DNA of 6,549 nucleotides from positions 1 to 6,549 of the forward strand of contig JBPCPI010000053.1 in NCBI GenBank assembly GCA_050999295.1. Direction: 5' to 3'. The translations under genes were made by a program, and so were the position numbers. This document shows positions 1 through 6,303 of the stretch, piece by piece. Source of the DNA: JACCQS01 sp050999295 (GTDB taxonomy: Bacteria > Actinomycetota > Actinomycetes > Mycobacteriales > Geodermatophilaceae). The notes below the pieces were generated by a model. It was not told where the DNA came from. It ran no database searches and saw only the letters and a program-made list of their open reading frames with translations. Every line of letters begins with the position of its first letter. Position 1 is the first letter of the stretch.

Positions 1-66
1 AAGACCGTCACCCGCATGAGCACCGGGGAGGTGAGGAAGAAGAAGGCATCTATCCGGCTAACCTGA
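1..66 (+). CDS. C-terminal tail of an unidentified protein, possibly a transposition gene
   Basis: The frame is open from the left edge and stops at TGA 64-66, leaving 21 residues that end in a basic stretch (VRKKKASIRLT). Too little remains to assign a family. Two 16-base direct repeats begin ten bases after the stop, an arrangement that would fit the last gene of an insertion sequence sitting just inside its right end, for example an IS21-type element. That link is inference from position only. The basic C-terminus is compatible with a DNA-binding protein but does not prove one. Confidence 0.35.
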   Translation, partial: KTVTRMSTGEVRKKKASIRLT

Positions 67-75
67 CCTTGGGGT

Positions 76-116
76 GTCAAGGATCAGCCGACGTCGATAC
101 GTCAAGCATCAACCGA
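76..116. repeat. Pair of 16-base direct repeats, probable insertion-sequence right end
   Basis: GTCAAGGATCAGCCGA (76-91) and GTCAAGCATCAACCGA (101-116) match at 14 of 16 positions and start 25 bases apart. Repeated short motifs inside the termini are known from IS21-type elements, where they bind the transposase. A plausible outer end is the CA at about 124-125, because the sequence changes character there into an integrase remnant. No target-site duplication can be checked, as the other end lies outside the window. The repeat itself is seen directly; the IS21 assignment is from memory of similar ends and is tentative. Confidence 0.45.
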
Positions 117-170
117 AGCGGAACAGGGGCACCCGTAAAGGCGCAGGTCAGACGGCGGTTTCACCCCGTG

Positions 171-452
171 TAAAATGGGCACGACCCGGCGCTCAGTCCG
201 CACAGAGTCCGCAAGAATTCGCGCCGCCGCCTCATCCATGCGATCGGCTACGGCATCTAGCTCGTCCTCGTAGAGGTCCCCGAAGCGGTCCAACGTCATC
301 GCCGCCGACCCGTAGCCGAGCATGGATTGCACCGCCTGCACGCTCGCCCCCGACGCGATCGCTAGGGACGCAGCCGTGTGGCGTAGCTCGTGCGGCACGA
401 GCCCGCCCAGCCGCACGTCGGCAGCGGCTCGGTCGACGCATCGACGCCCAAG
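171..452 (-). pseudogene. Tyrosine recombinase/integrase, C-terminal remnant
   Basis: The minus-strand frame contains the catalytic end of a phage-type tyrosine integrase. The box II segment VPHELRHTAASLAI (codons around 350-395) gives the conserved H-x-x-R. It is followed by VQSMLGYGSAAMTLDRFGDL and then DELDAVADRMDEAA, as in actinobacterial integrases. Only about 90 residues of homology remain; the N-terminal DNA-binding part and the first catalytic arginine are missing. Two key positions are altered. The usual LGH histidine is Tyr (codon 312-314), and the usual nucleophilic tyrosine is Phe (codon 282-284), although a Tyr follows four residues later (270-272). The open frame continues to a stop at 102-104 inside the repeats, so its natural C-terminus is probably lost too. 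It is almost certainly inactive. Confidence 0.75.
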
Positions 453-467
453 GTATTGCCTTAAGGC

Positions 468-638
468 GGTGAGACCTTCACCGCCACACACGGAATGACG
501 ATCGACAGCCTGCGTCCCGACGCGGATCCGGCCAGCGGCCTGATGGTCGAGGTCACCGACCCGCCGGAACACCGCCGCCTGCGGCGCAGCATCGGTGCCT
601 TCTTCGCCGACGGTGCCGTTGCCCAGATGGAACCGGCC
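468..638 (+). pseudogene. Cytochrome P450 fragment (helix C region)
   Basis: About 57 residues match the part of bacterial P450s around helix C. They begin with ETFTATHGMTID, continue through GLMVEVTDPPEHRRLRRS, and end at FFADGAVAQMEP. The DPPEH-x-RLRR segment is a family hallmark whose residues contact the haem propionates. The full enzyme has about 400 residues; here the N-terminal substrate-binding part, the I helix, the ExxR motif and the cysteine haem ligand are all absent. A stop codon (462-464) closes the frame upstream, and after the Pro at 633-635 the sequence changes in frame into a sigma-factor remnant. The ATG at 495 is internal to the homology, not a real start. It is a non-functional relic. 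Confidence 0.7.
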
Positions 639-1330
639 GCGCGAAAAAAGGCTATCGACATATCCTCCGGCGCGAGCGGGTCCGCCCAGGCAAGGAGCAG
701 GACGGACTACGGATGATCGAACTTGCCAGCTCCGACCTTCCGCCGGACGACGTCGTGCATGACGACCTGCTGCGACTGATCTTCACCTGCTGCCATCCCA
801 CCCTCTCACCGCCGACCCGGGTTGCCCTGGCTTTGCGGACACTGTGCGGTCTCTCGCCGGCACAGATCGCCGGCGTGCTTCTCACCACCGAGGCGGCCAC
901 GGCGAGGCGCCTGACCCGGGCTCGACGCAAGATCGCTGCAGCCCACATCCCCTATCGGGTGCCGACCGAGGCAGAGCTGGCCGACCGGTTGTCGACGGTG
1001 TGCGGGGTGGTCCAAAGCCTGTACACGGCTGGACATGCGCCCGTCGGCGGCCGCGCCGCCTGCGATGTTGACGCCTGTTCCGAGGCGGTCCGGCTGGCCG
1101 AACTCCTACACGATCTGCTTCCGGATCAGCCGATGCCCGCCGCTGTCCTGGCGCTGCTGCTCCTCACCGAGGCCCGCCGGCCCGCGCGGCTGGACGTACA
1201 CGGCGACGTCGTAACCCTCGACCAGCAGGATCGTGGTCGAATGGGACGCCGCGGCGATCGACCGCGGCATCGCAGTCCTGAATGATTCACTGCTCCGCTC
1301 GCACGCAGCTGGACATGCCGACCGCGCCGT
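636..1330 (+). pseudogene. ECF sigma factor with C-terminal extension (ECF42-like), truncated and frameshifted
   Basis: The fragment starts inside region 2 (AARKKAID, 636-659). After a frame change near 663-664 it continues as LRRERVRPGKEQDGLRM. DDLLRLIFTCCHPTLSP and the helix-turn-helix LSPAQIAGVLLTTEAATARRL form region 4, and IPYRVPTEAELADRLSTV opens the C-terminal extension typical of ECF42-type factors. A second frameshift is well resolved: removing A1241 restores QDRGRWDAAAIDRGIAVLND, close to the family pattern. The homology fades by about 1330, before the rest of the extension. Most of region 2, needed for core polymerase and -10 recognition, is missing, so the longest open piece (713-1285) should not be read as a working sigma factor. 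The gene usually paired with this class (YCII/DGPF protein) is not present. Confidence 0.75.
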
Positions 1331-1348
1331 ACGAGACAGAGCGCTGAC

Positions 1349-1699
1349 GTGCCAGGAGCTGCAGGCCACACCGTCGCCCAGGTCTTCTTGGCCGTGGGAC
1401 AGCGAGTACGCACGATGTACCCCGGTGACGAGGAGGGACGCATGCTGCGGTCCCCGGGGCTCAAGACGGTCGGTAAGTTCTACGCCTTCGCCACCGCTGC
1501 CGACCTGGTGGTCAAGCTCCCATCGTCACGCGTTGAGCAACTCATCGACAGCGGCCGCGGGCTGCCCTGCTCCCCGCGGCCGGGACGGCCCATGAAGGAG
1601 TGGATCCGCATTCCTGCGCCCGACGAGGAGTCCTGTCTGTCCTACGTCCTGGAGGCGCGGACATTCGTCTCCGGAGTCGCCGGGAACGGAAGGGACTAG
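1349..1699 (+). CDS. Small TfoX/Sxy N-terminal-like (YjbR-type) protein
   Basis: The 116-residue product resembles the small TfoX N-terminal-domain/YjbR-like proteins of actinobacteria. The recognisable run is GRMLRSPGLKTVGKFYAF (residues 30-47), LVVKLPSSRVEQLI (53-66) and GRPMKEWIRIP (79-89), closing with a helix around LEARTFVSG. These domains are about 100 residues long, so the core may be complete. The role of the stand-alone forms is unknown; I assign no function. GTG 1349 is the first plausible start, but I see no good ribosome-binding site, and the frame is open upstream to the TGA at 1283-1285. The gene follows directly on the broken sigma factor, so it may be a 5'-truncated relic rather than expressed. 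The usual Phe in the RMFGSPG motif is Leu here. Confidence 0.55.
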   Translation: MPGAAGHTVAQVFLAVGQRVRTMYPGDEEGRMLRSPGLKTVGKFYAFATAADLVVKLPSSRVEQLIDSGRGLPCSPRPGRPMKEWIRIPAPDEESCLSYVLEARTFVSGVAGNGRD

Positions 1700-1897
1700 C
1701 CGCCGCTGCCTGTGGGTGGGTGGCCTTCCGGATCACCTCGGCGAGCGTGGGAAAGCGCAACAACGCAGCGCGATCGAGCGCCGAGTTGGGCGCGCAGACA
1801 GCTGTTGGGGCGGGTCCAACTACTCACAGTAGTCAGGCGGTATCGCTGCGTACGAGTTTGTCACGCTGGGAGTGGCTACCGCGAGTGAGTGCTGCCT

Positions 1898-1927
1898 TTG
1901 ACTTCTGACACATACTGTGATTATTTC
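1898..1927 (+). promoter_or_regulatory. Candidate promoter for the secreted-protein gene
   Basis: TTGACT (1898-1903) matches five of six bases of the primary-sigma -35 element. TATTTC (1922-1927), 18 bases further on, is a weak -10. An alternative pair nearby is TTGAAA (1931-1936) and TATCGG (1954-1959), 17 bases apart. Both lie in the AT-richer part of the spacer and point at the gene starting at 2095. The choice between them cannot be settled from sequence. Confidence 0.3.
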
Positions 1928-1970
1928 GAGTTGAAAGCTAGGAAAGCTCCCTGTATCGGTTACAGTGTGT
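1910..1970. promoter_or_regulatory. Imperfect inverted repeat flanking the promoter candidates, possible operator pair
   Basis: ACATACTGTGA (1910-1920) and TTACAGTGTGT (1960-1970) are inverted copies matching at 9 of 11 positions. Their centres are 50 bases apart, close to a whole number of helical turns, and they bracket the alternative promoter at 1931-1959. A shorter direct repeat, GAAAGCT, occurs twice (1933-1939 and 1942-1948) between them. The arrangement could bind a dimeric or looping regulator, but it is short enough to arise by chance. Confidence 0.25.
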
Positions 1971-2094
1971 TAGCGTCCTGATAGGAAAACGGGGAATCGT
2001 TAGCACAACGTAGTCGCGAAGGACGACAAAGCCGAGCCAGACCCAAGCGGCCGACCAGCCTCGGGGACCGCACCACCCAACTGCAAGGACCATC

Positions 2095-3102
2095 ATGCGA
2101 ACCGAAGACCGTTCGGCGTCGAGCCGGAGCAAGATCGCACTGTTCGTAGGTGCGGCTGTATTGATCGGAACGATCCTGATGGGTGCTTCTCCTGCTTCGG
2201 CTGGCCCCAGCGCGCCACCGAAGGGCTTGATGATCCAGGTGTCAACCCTGCAGGGCACCCCGCCCGCCACTCTCAAGATGTGGCTGGAGGACATCCGCAA
2301 GAATCACCACAAGAGGTCCCCGGGCCACATCAATGCGGTCGTTCTGCAGGACATCGCCGACAGTTCAGGTGCGCTCTACACCGCCTACCTCGATGTCATC
2401 GCACCGTATCTACCCGGCGGTGCCACGCCGATCTTCACTCGGGCATATGTCGGGACAGTGGATCTCGCATGGACGGGTGCGGGGTCGAAGTACATCGAGG
2501 GCATCGAGGATGCCAGTTTCCGTACCCAGAACATCAACATCTCTCGGACTGCTGCGTCAGCCTTCACGGCTCGCTACCCCAAGGTCTCGACGGACTGGTA
2601 CATCACCTATGAGGCCAACCTGTCCGGCTTCTGGGATGCCCGCATCGAGGGCGCCTACAAGACGTACATCAGTGAGCTCATGAAGACGCTTACGAGTGTC
2701 CGTGCGAACAAGGCCTTCCTGTGGTCGCCGGCCTTCTGGACCATGTACGCCGACGAGCCGTCCTGGGCAATGCCGGATCTCACGACAAATCTCACCCACC
2801 TCTTCACCGGCCTGCCGACGCGCCTGACCCTGGATATTCAGGACTTCGTCGGGCAATCCGGTGGCAGCTCTTCGATGGAGAGTGCCGTCTCCTGGGTTCG
2901 GTACCTCAAGCAGAATTGGGGCCGGTACCTCTCCAAGGTGCAGATGAATGCTGAGCAGTTCCGGCAGGCTGCTGACGGAACGATCAGCGTCGCCGATCCG
3001 GCAGAGGTCACCCAGCGCGAGAACTACTACTACAGCCAAAGCATCGAACTCGGCCCCGCCTGGGAGATCAGGTACTGGCACCAGCGCCTGTACGGAAACT
3101 AG
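2095..3102 (+). CDS. Secreted protein resembling TIM-barrel glycosidase-like (DUF4434-type) proteins
   Basis: The 335-residue protein has a clear signal peptide: a basic start, a hydrophobic core at residues 14-30, and a likely cleavage after ASPASA (31-36). The mature part shows a pattern seen in DUF4434-like TIM barrels: KGLMIQVSTLQ (43-53), INAVVLQDIADS (79-90), DWYITYEANLSGFW with Glu173, a central FLWSPAFW (208-215), LTLDIQDFVGQSGG (244-257), and VQMNAEQF with Glu287. The two glutamates at strand ends are candidate catalytic residues, by analogy only. There is no membrane anchor or cell-wall sorting tail, so release to the exterior is expected. AAGGA at 2085-2089, five bases before ATG 2095, fixes the start. 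It converges on a polysaccharide cluster and overlaps its last gene by four bases, which suggests a role in trimming or binding that polymer. The fold assignment is moderate and enzyme activity is unproven. Confidence 0.6.
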   Translation: MRTEDRSASSRSKIALFVGAAVLIGTILMGASPASAGPSAPPKGLMIQVSTLQGTPPATLKMWLEDIRKNHHKRSPGHINAVVLQDIADSSGALYTAYLDVIAPYLPGGATPIFTRAYVGTVDLAWTGAGSKYIEGIEDASFRTQNINISRTAASAFTARYPKVSTDWYITYEANLSGFWDARIEGAYKTYISELMKTLTSVRANKAFLWSPAFWTMYADEPSWAMPDLTTNLTHLFTGLPTRLTLDIQDFVGQSGGSSSMESAVSWVRYLKQNWGRYLSKVQMNAEQFRQAADGTISVADPAEVTQRENYYYSQSIELGPAWEIRYWHQRLYGN

Positions 3103-4277
3103 CCAGCTAGCTCGACTGCGGGCGGCGAGCAATAGCGAGTGCATACTTCGCGCACGATTGTCTCGGACGTGGTCCCGTCACCGTAGGGGCTCGGCGTCGC
3201 GGCCAGCTTGCGGCGAAGCGGCGCACCGGCTGCCAGGTAGGCGTTCGCCGCCCGGGATATTCCGTCGGGGCGTACGAGAGTCGCGAAGTGCGCGAGTGCT
3301 TCCGGTCGTTCCGTGGAGCGACGAACGACGACCAGCGGCACCCCGAGCACCGTCACCTCCTCCTGCACCCCGCCGGAGTCCGAGACGAGCAGCGCCGACT
3401 CCGCGGTCAAGGCAAGGAAATCGGTGCCGTCCATCGGCTCGACGACCTGCAACTGGGCGAGTTTGGCCGCCAAGCCGGCTTGCGCAGTGGCCGCTACGGT
3501 GCGCGGATGCAGGGGCAACAGGACGGGAAGCGGCAGCGCGGCGAGCTCGTCGAGGATGCGCGCGAGCACGCGCGGGTCGTCGGTGTTCTCCGGCCGGTGG
3601 ATCGTGGCCAGCACATACTGGGCGGGGCGCAGCGCCAGTCGGGCAAGCAGGGCCCGGCGTCGCGACGCGTTCGGCAACTGGCGGCCGACTGCCTCGATGA
3701 CAGTGTTGCCGCAGCAGAGGACGTGGTCACCCGCGATGCCCTCGCGCGCGAGGTTTGCTACCGCCGTCTGCGTCGGTGCGGCCAGCAGGTTGGCCAAATG
3801 ATCGATGAGTACCCGGTTGTGCTCCTCGGGCATTGCCCGGTCATAGCTGCGCAGTCCGGCCTCGACGTGGACGAGCGGGTAGCCGGCGGAGTTCGCCGCG
3901 AGGGCGCCCGCGAGCGCCGAGTTGGTGTCGCCCTGCACGATCACGGCGTCGGGAGCGATCTCATCGAGGCGGGCCGCCACCTCGGCCGTACCCCGTCCGA
4001 TCTGCTCGGCCCTCGACAGGGCGCCGAGCTGGAGTCTGTGGTGCGGCGCAGGCAGCCCAAGGCTGTCGAGAAAGACCTGGGACAAGGCGTCGTCGTAGTG
4101 CTGCCCGGTGTGGATCACAACCGCGTCCCTGCCGAACCCGTCGATGACGCCGGCCAGCTTGATGATCTCTGGACGCGTCCCCAGGATCACTGCGACTCGC
4201 GGCGATTTCCCCTTGGATCGGCTGCGCACTGCTGGCCGTCGAAGGTCTCGTTGCCTTGCTGGCTCGGGCCTGGTCAC
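3099..4277 (-). CDS. wecB: Non-hydrolysing UDP-N-acetylglucosamine 2-epimerase
   Basis: This cytosolic GT-B-fold enzyme interconverts UDP-GlcNAc and UDP-ManNAc. The family motifs are all present in order: GTRPEIIKL (33-41), QHYDD (59-63), VQGDTNSA (114-121), HVEAGLRS (137-144), PEEHNR (150-155), HRPEN (227-231), PLHPRT (255-260), SDSGGVQEE (299-307), STERPEA (321-327) and PYGDGTTSE (364-372). Asp117, Glu139, the PEE glutamates and His227 correspond to the catalytic residues described for E. coli WecB. The GTG start at 4277 overlaps the glycosyltransferase stop as GTGA, implying translational coupling. It gives about 25 extra basic residues before the usual N-terminus; GTG 4229 is an alternative start. 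The stop at 3099-3101 overlaps the stop of the convergent gene. No UDP-ManNAc dehydrogenase is seen here, so the product may be used directly. The symbol reflects family function, not proven orthology. Confidence 0.93.
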   Translation of the reverse strand: MTRPEPARQRDLRRPAVRSRSKGKSPRVAVILGTRPEIIKLAGVIDGFGRDAVVIHTGQHYDDALSQVFLDSLGLPAPHHRLQLGALSRAEQIGRGTAEVAARLDEIAPDAVIVQGDTNSALAGALAANSAGYPLVHVEAGLRSYDRAMPEEHNRVLIDHLANLLAAPTQTAVANLAREGIAGDHVLCCGNTVIEAVGRQLPNASRRRALLARLALRPAQYVLATIHRPENTDDPRVLARILDELAALPLPVLLPLHPRTVAATAQAGLAAKLAQLQVVEPMDGTDFLALTAESALLVSDSGGVQEEVTVLGVPLVVVRRSTERPEALAHFATLVRPDGISRAANAYLAAGAPLRRKLAATPSPYGDGTTSETIVREVCTRYCSPPAVELAG

Positions 4278-5728
4278 CGACGGGAGAGAGCACGGTGGCG
4301 GCCGGACTCGACCGGTTCGGCGATCGCTGGGACGCTCGCCCAGGCGACCTCGGTGACGACGCCGCCAGTCGTAACCAGCGAGCCCAGGACTGGGTCGGCG
4401 TGGTCGGAATCGGCCTCGGCGGACTCGCTGCTTCGCGTCGTCTTGGACCAGTCATTGCGGCCCCGGACCATCCGAAACATGGCTCGCCATGCCGCGACGT
4501 AGCCGATGTAGTTCCACGCGATCATCAAGTGTCCGAGCACGAGCGCCCGCCGCAGGGTGACCGCGTGGGTGCGCCTGGCGTAGATGTACCCGATCATCAG
4601 GTTCGGCGCGAAGGACAGCACGTACCAGAGCAACGCATAGGTGACCTGCCACGACCACCCGCCGAGTCCGCTGGCGAAGATCCCCCGTCCGCTACCGGCA
4701 AAGATCTGGAAGAAGATCCACTGTTGCAGGATCGACCAGGGCAACACGATGAGCCAGGGGACGAGTAGGTAGGAGGTCACCTCCAGGATCGCGACCTCGC
4801 TGATGTTCGAGCGCCACAGTTGGGGTAGCAGACGAACAGAACCCATGTGCCCCTGATACCAGCGCGTACGTTGACGCAGCAGCCTTGGAAAGGTATCCAC
4901 CGCCTGCTGATCGACGTAGCCGTTGGTGGTAGTGGTGACTCGCCATCCCGCTGCGATGAGCCGTAGCCCGAGATCGAGATCCTCGGTGAGCGAACGACTC
5001 CACGTTTCGCCGGTGAGTTGTTGCAATGCACTGAGTCTCGTGAACTGACCGTTGCCTCCCAGGCTCACGGTCCCGCTGATCGAGCGGGCGAACTGCGACA
5101 ACGCCGAGATCATCCAGAACTCGATGTCCTGGAATTGGGCGATGAGCTTGCGTCGGTTCCGGATTCGTACGATCAGCTGCACTCCGCCGACCCGCGCGTC
5201 AGTGAACATCGCGAGTGCAGCGTCAGCGGCGCCGGTACTGAGTCGCCCGTCCGCGTCCATGACGGCCACGATGACGTTGTTCGGCTCGAGACCCCGGGTC
5301 GCCACGTCCTCGAGGACGGTCGGGTACGCGGCGTTGAGTGCTGCGCCCTTTCCGCAGCGGGAGTCCGCGCCACTGCGGGTGATCACGATCAGCTGGGCCG
5401 CCAAGCCGCACGCCGCGGCTGCGGAGCGGGCGCGCGCGGCGGTCTCGTCGGAGGATCCGTCGTCGATGAGGATGACCGTGCTGTTCGGCTCGGCGAGCAG
5501 CCGGCGCACTGTTTGGCCGATCACCACCTCCTCGTTCAGGCATGGCACGAGGAAGTACAGCTCGTACGGCGACGCGCTGTCTCCAGCACGATCCAGTCCG
5601 TTCTCCTGACTGTCCAGGCGTCCACCGTTGCGGCGGGCCACGCGGATTCCGAGCACCAGGGTGATCACGAAGTAGGGGAGTGCCAGAGCCAGGATGACCT
5701 GGGACATCCAGCCGAAGACGTGCTGCAT
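4274..5728 (-). CDS. Processive family 2 glycosyltransferase, membrane polysaccharide synthase
   Basis: The 484-residue protein has the layout of processive GT2 synthases. A membrane helix at about 8-30 precedes a cytosolic GT-A domain with VPCLNEE (61-67), IDDGSSDE (88-95), VMDADG (156-161), LTEDLDLG (247-254) and QRTRW (286-290). These give the D,D,TED,Q(R/Q)xRW set for nucleotide-sugar binding, catalysis and chain translocation. About three or four helices follow (312-415). The end GRNDWSKTTR resembles PgaC/NodC-type N-acetylglucosaminyl synthases, pointing to an amino-sugar polymer. The last 55 residues are polar and probably unstructured. Start: ATG 5728, because AAGGGGCGG lies just upstream and shares bases with the exosortase stop, and the hydrophobic N-terminus begins there; a longer open frame to 6259 is only a shadow of the exosortase. 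The neighbouring epimerase suggests a ManNAc- or GlcNAc-derived donor. The sugar cannot be told from sequence. Confidence 0.9.
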   Translation of the reverse strand: MQHVFGWMSQVILALALPYFVITLVLGIRVARRNGGRLDSQENGLDRAGDSASPYELYFLVPCLNEEVVIGQTVRRLLAEPNSTVILIDDGSSDETAARARSAAAACGLAAQLIVITRSGADSRCGKGAALNAAYPTVLEDVATRGLEPNNVIVAVMDADGRLSTGAADAALAMFTDARVGGVQLIVRIRNRRKLIAQFQDIEFWMISALSQFARSISGTVSLGGNGQFTRLSALQQLTGETWSRSLTEDLDLGLRLIAAGWRVTTTTNGYVDQQAVDTFPRLLRQRTRWYQGHMGSVRLLPQLWRSNISEVAILEVTSYLLVPWLIVLPWSILQQWIFFQIFAGSGRGIFASGLGGWSWQVTYALLWYVLSFAPNLMIGYIYARRTHAVTLRRALVLGHLMIAWNYIGYVAAWRAMFRMVRGRNDWSKTTRSSESAEADSDHADPVLGSLVTTGGVVTEVAWASVPAIAEPVESGRHRALSRR

Positions 5729-5739
5729 GGATCCGCCCC

Positions 5740-6303
5740 TTATCCGAGCGCGATGCGGCCGCGCTTGCGTCGCCCGATGAGTACGGCTGCGAATGCCACG
5801 CCGGCAGCACACGTCCCCACCACGGTCAGCAGGGACCCGAAGTAGGTGTGGGCGATCGTGAGGCCCGGGTCGATGCCGAATCCGGACACGGTGGCGGCGA
5901 TAGCGGTCAGCCGGCCAATGTTGACCAGCATCAGGATCGCCGCGGTGATGCTGATCGCGGCGCCCGTACGCCACGGGGAGAGCTGCCGGAGCAGCATCAG
6001 CGGCGCTGCCCCGATGAACAGTGCCGCCAGGAGGTAGGCGACGCTGCACTCGCTGGTGAGGACGAAGATCGACTCCACTGAAGTGTTCTTGTAGAGGATC
6101 AGCATGTGCCGCGAGGGCACGGCCTGGGTTACCTGCCCCGTGAACAGTTGAATGGCCTGGCCGGAAAGAATGGCCTCGATCCCACGCCACGCTTGGGCGA
6201 ACACCAGGAGCGAGACACCCACCGATACGAGCAGGACAACGGCCAGCCGCCGTGCCCAACGGGCACGGTGACTGGCCGCGGTGGGGTCTGGTCTAGCGTG
6301 CAT
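5740..6303 (-). CDS. Exosortase/archaeosortase-family transpeptidase
   Basis: The 187-residue polytopic membrane protein carries the exosortase core in order: Cys86 in SECSVAYLL, Arg131 in VNIGRLTAI, and His152 in IAHTYFG. These match the Cys/Arg/His residues required in archaeosortases and exosortases. Hydrophobic segments lie near 19-38, 84-106, 115-138 and 152-176, and a basic tail follows. It is a short, single-domain form. Members of the family recognise a C-terminal signal made of a short motif, a membrane helix and a basic tail, cut it and transfer the product. Exactly such a signal is encoded by the gene just upstream, which this gene overlaps by 11 bases. ATG 6303 is preferred over GTG 6309, because AGG lies seven bases before the ATG. 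The glycosyltransferase starts 11 bases after its stop. Pairing of an exosortase with a GT2 synthase recalls the XrtG loci of Firmicutes, but the exact subfamily is not assigned. Confidence 0.85.
   Translation of the reverse strand: MHARPDPTAASHRARWARRLAVVLLVSVGVSLLVFAQAWRGIEAILSGQAIQLFTGQVTQAVPSRHMLILYKNTSVESIFVLTSECSVAYLLAALFIGAAPLMLLRQLSPWRTGAAISITAAILMLVNIGRLTAIAATVSGFGIDPGLTIAHTYFGSLLTVVGTCAAGVAFAAVLIGRRKRGRIALG

Larger units (their letters stand above)
1700..2094. other. Intergenic spacer with small hairpins, candidate promoter and long leader
   Basis: No convincing gene lies in these 395 bases. Two short overlapping inverted repeats sit at 1804-1820 (GTTGG with CCAAC) and 1819-1833 (ACTACT with AGTAGT, 3-base loop); neither is followed by a T-run, so neither is a clear terminator. 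From about 1898 to 2000 the base composition becomes richer in A and T, consistent with a promoter for the downstream secreted-protein gene. The stretch 1934-2094 would then be an untranslated leader of roughly 160 bases. I did not recognise a known riboswitch in it. Confidence 0.6.

Noticed and set aside
74..472. Plus-strand open frame of 132 codons
   Set aside because: It is opposite the integrase remnant, begins inside the repeat, and has the Arg/Pro-rich composition typical of an out-of-frame shadow.
1700..1763. Minus-strand piece reading LRFPTLAEVIRKATHP as the start of a gene
   Set aside because: The stretch looks protein-like but stops being so within about 20 codons, where it enters the TfoX-like gene. 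I could not match it to a family.
1804..1833. Terminator after the TfoX-like gene
   Set aside because: The stems are only 5-6 bases and there is no T-run, and they lie more than 100 bases after the stop.
2000..2060. c-di-GMP (GEMM-I) riboswitch in the leader, suggested by GGACGACAAAGCC
   Set aside because: Only this short piece resembles the consensus, and it has an extra base. The other conserved blocks and the tetraloop receptor are not present.
2557..3144. Minus-strand open frame opposite the secreted-protein gene
   Set aside because: Antisense to a gene with a clear signal peptide and ribosome-binding site; no family features of its own.
3288..4502. Long plus-strand open frame opposite the epimerase and the end of the glycosyltransferase
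   Set aside because: It has no recognisable motifs and lies antisense to a gene with every family motif. Long antisense frames are common in GC-rich coding DNA.
5018..5845. Plus-strand open frame of 275 codons opposite the glycosyltransferase
   Set aside because: Composition is a mirror of the real gene, with no domain or ribosome site; it crosses the exosortase/glycosyltransferase boundary.
5729..6259. N-terminal extension of the glycosyltransferase frame to 6259
   Set aside because: This part is the exosortase gene read in another frame. The ATG at 5728 has a good ribosome site and starts a normal hydrophobic N-terminus.
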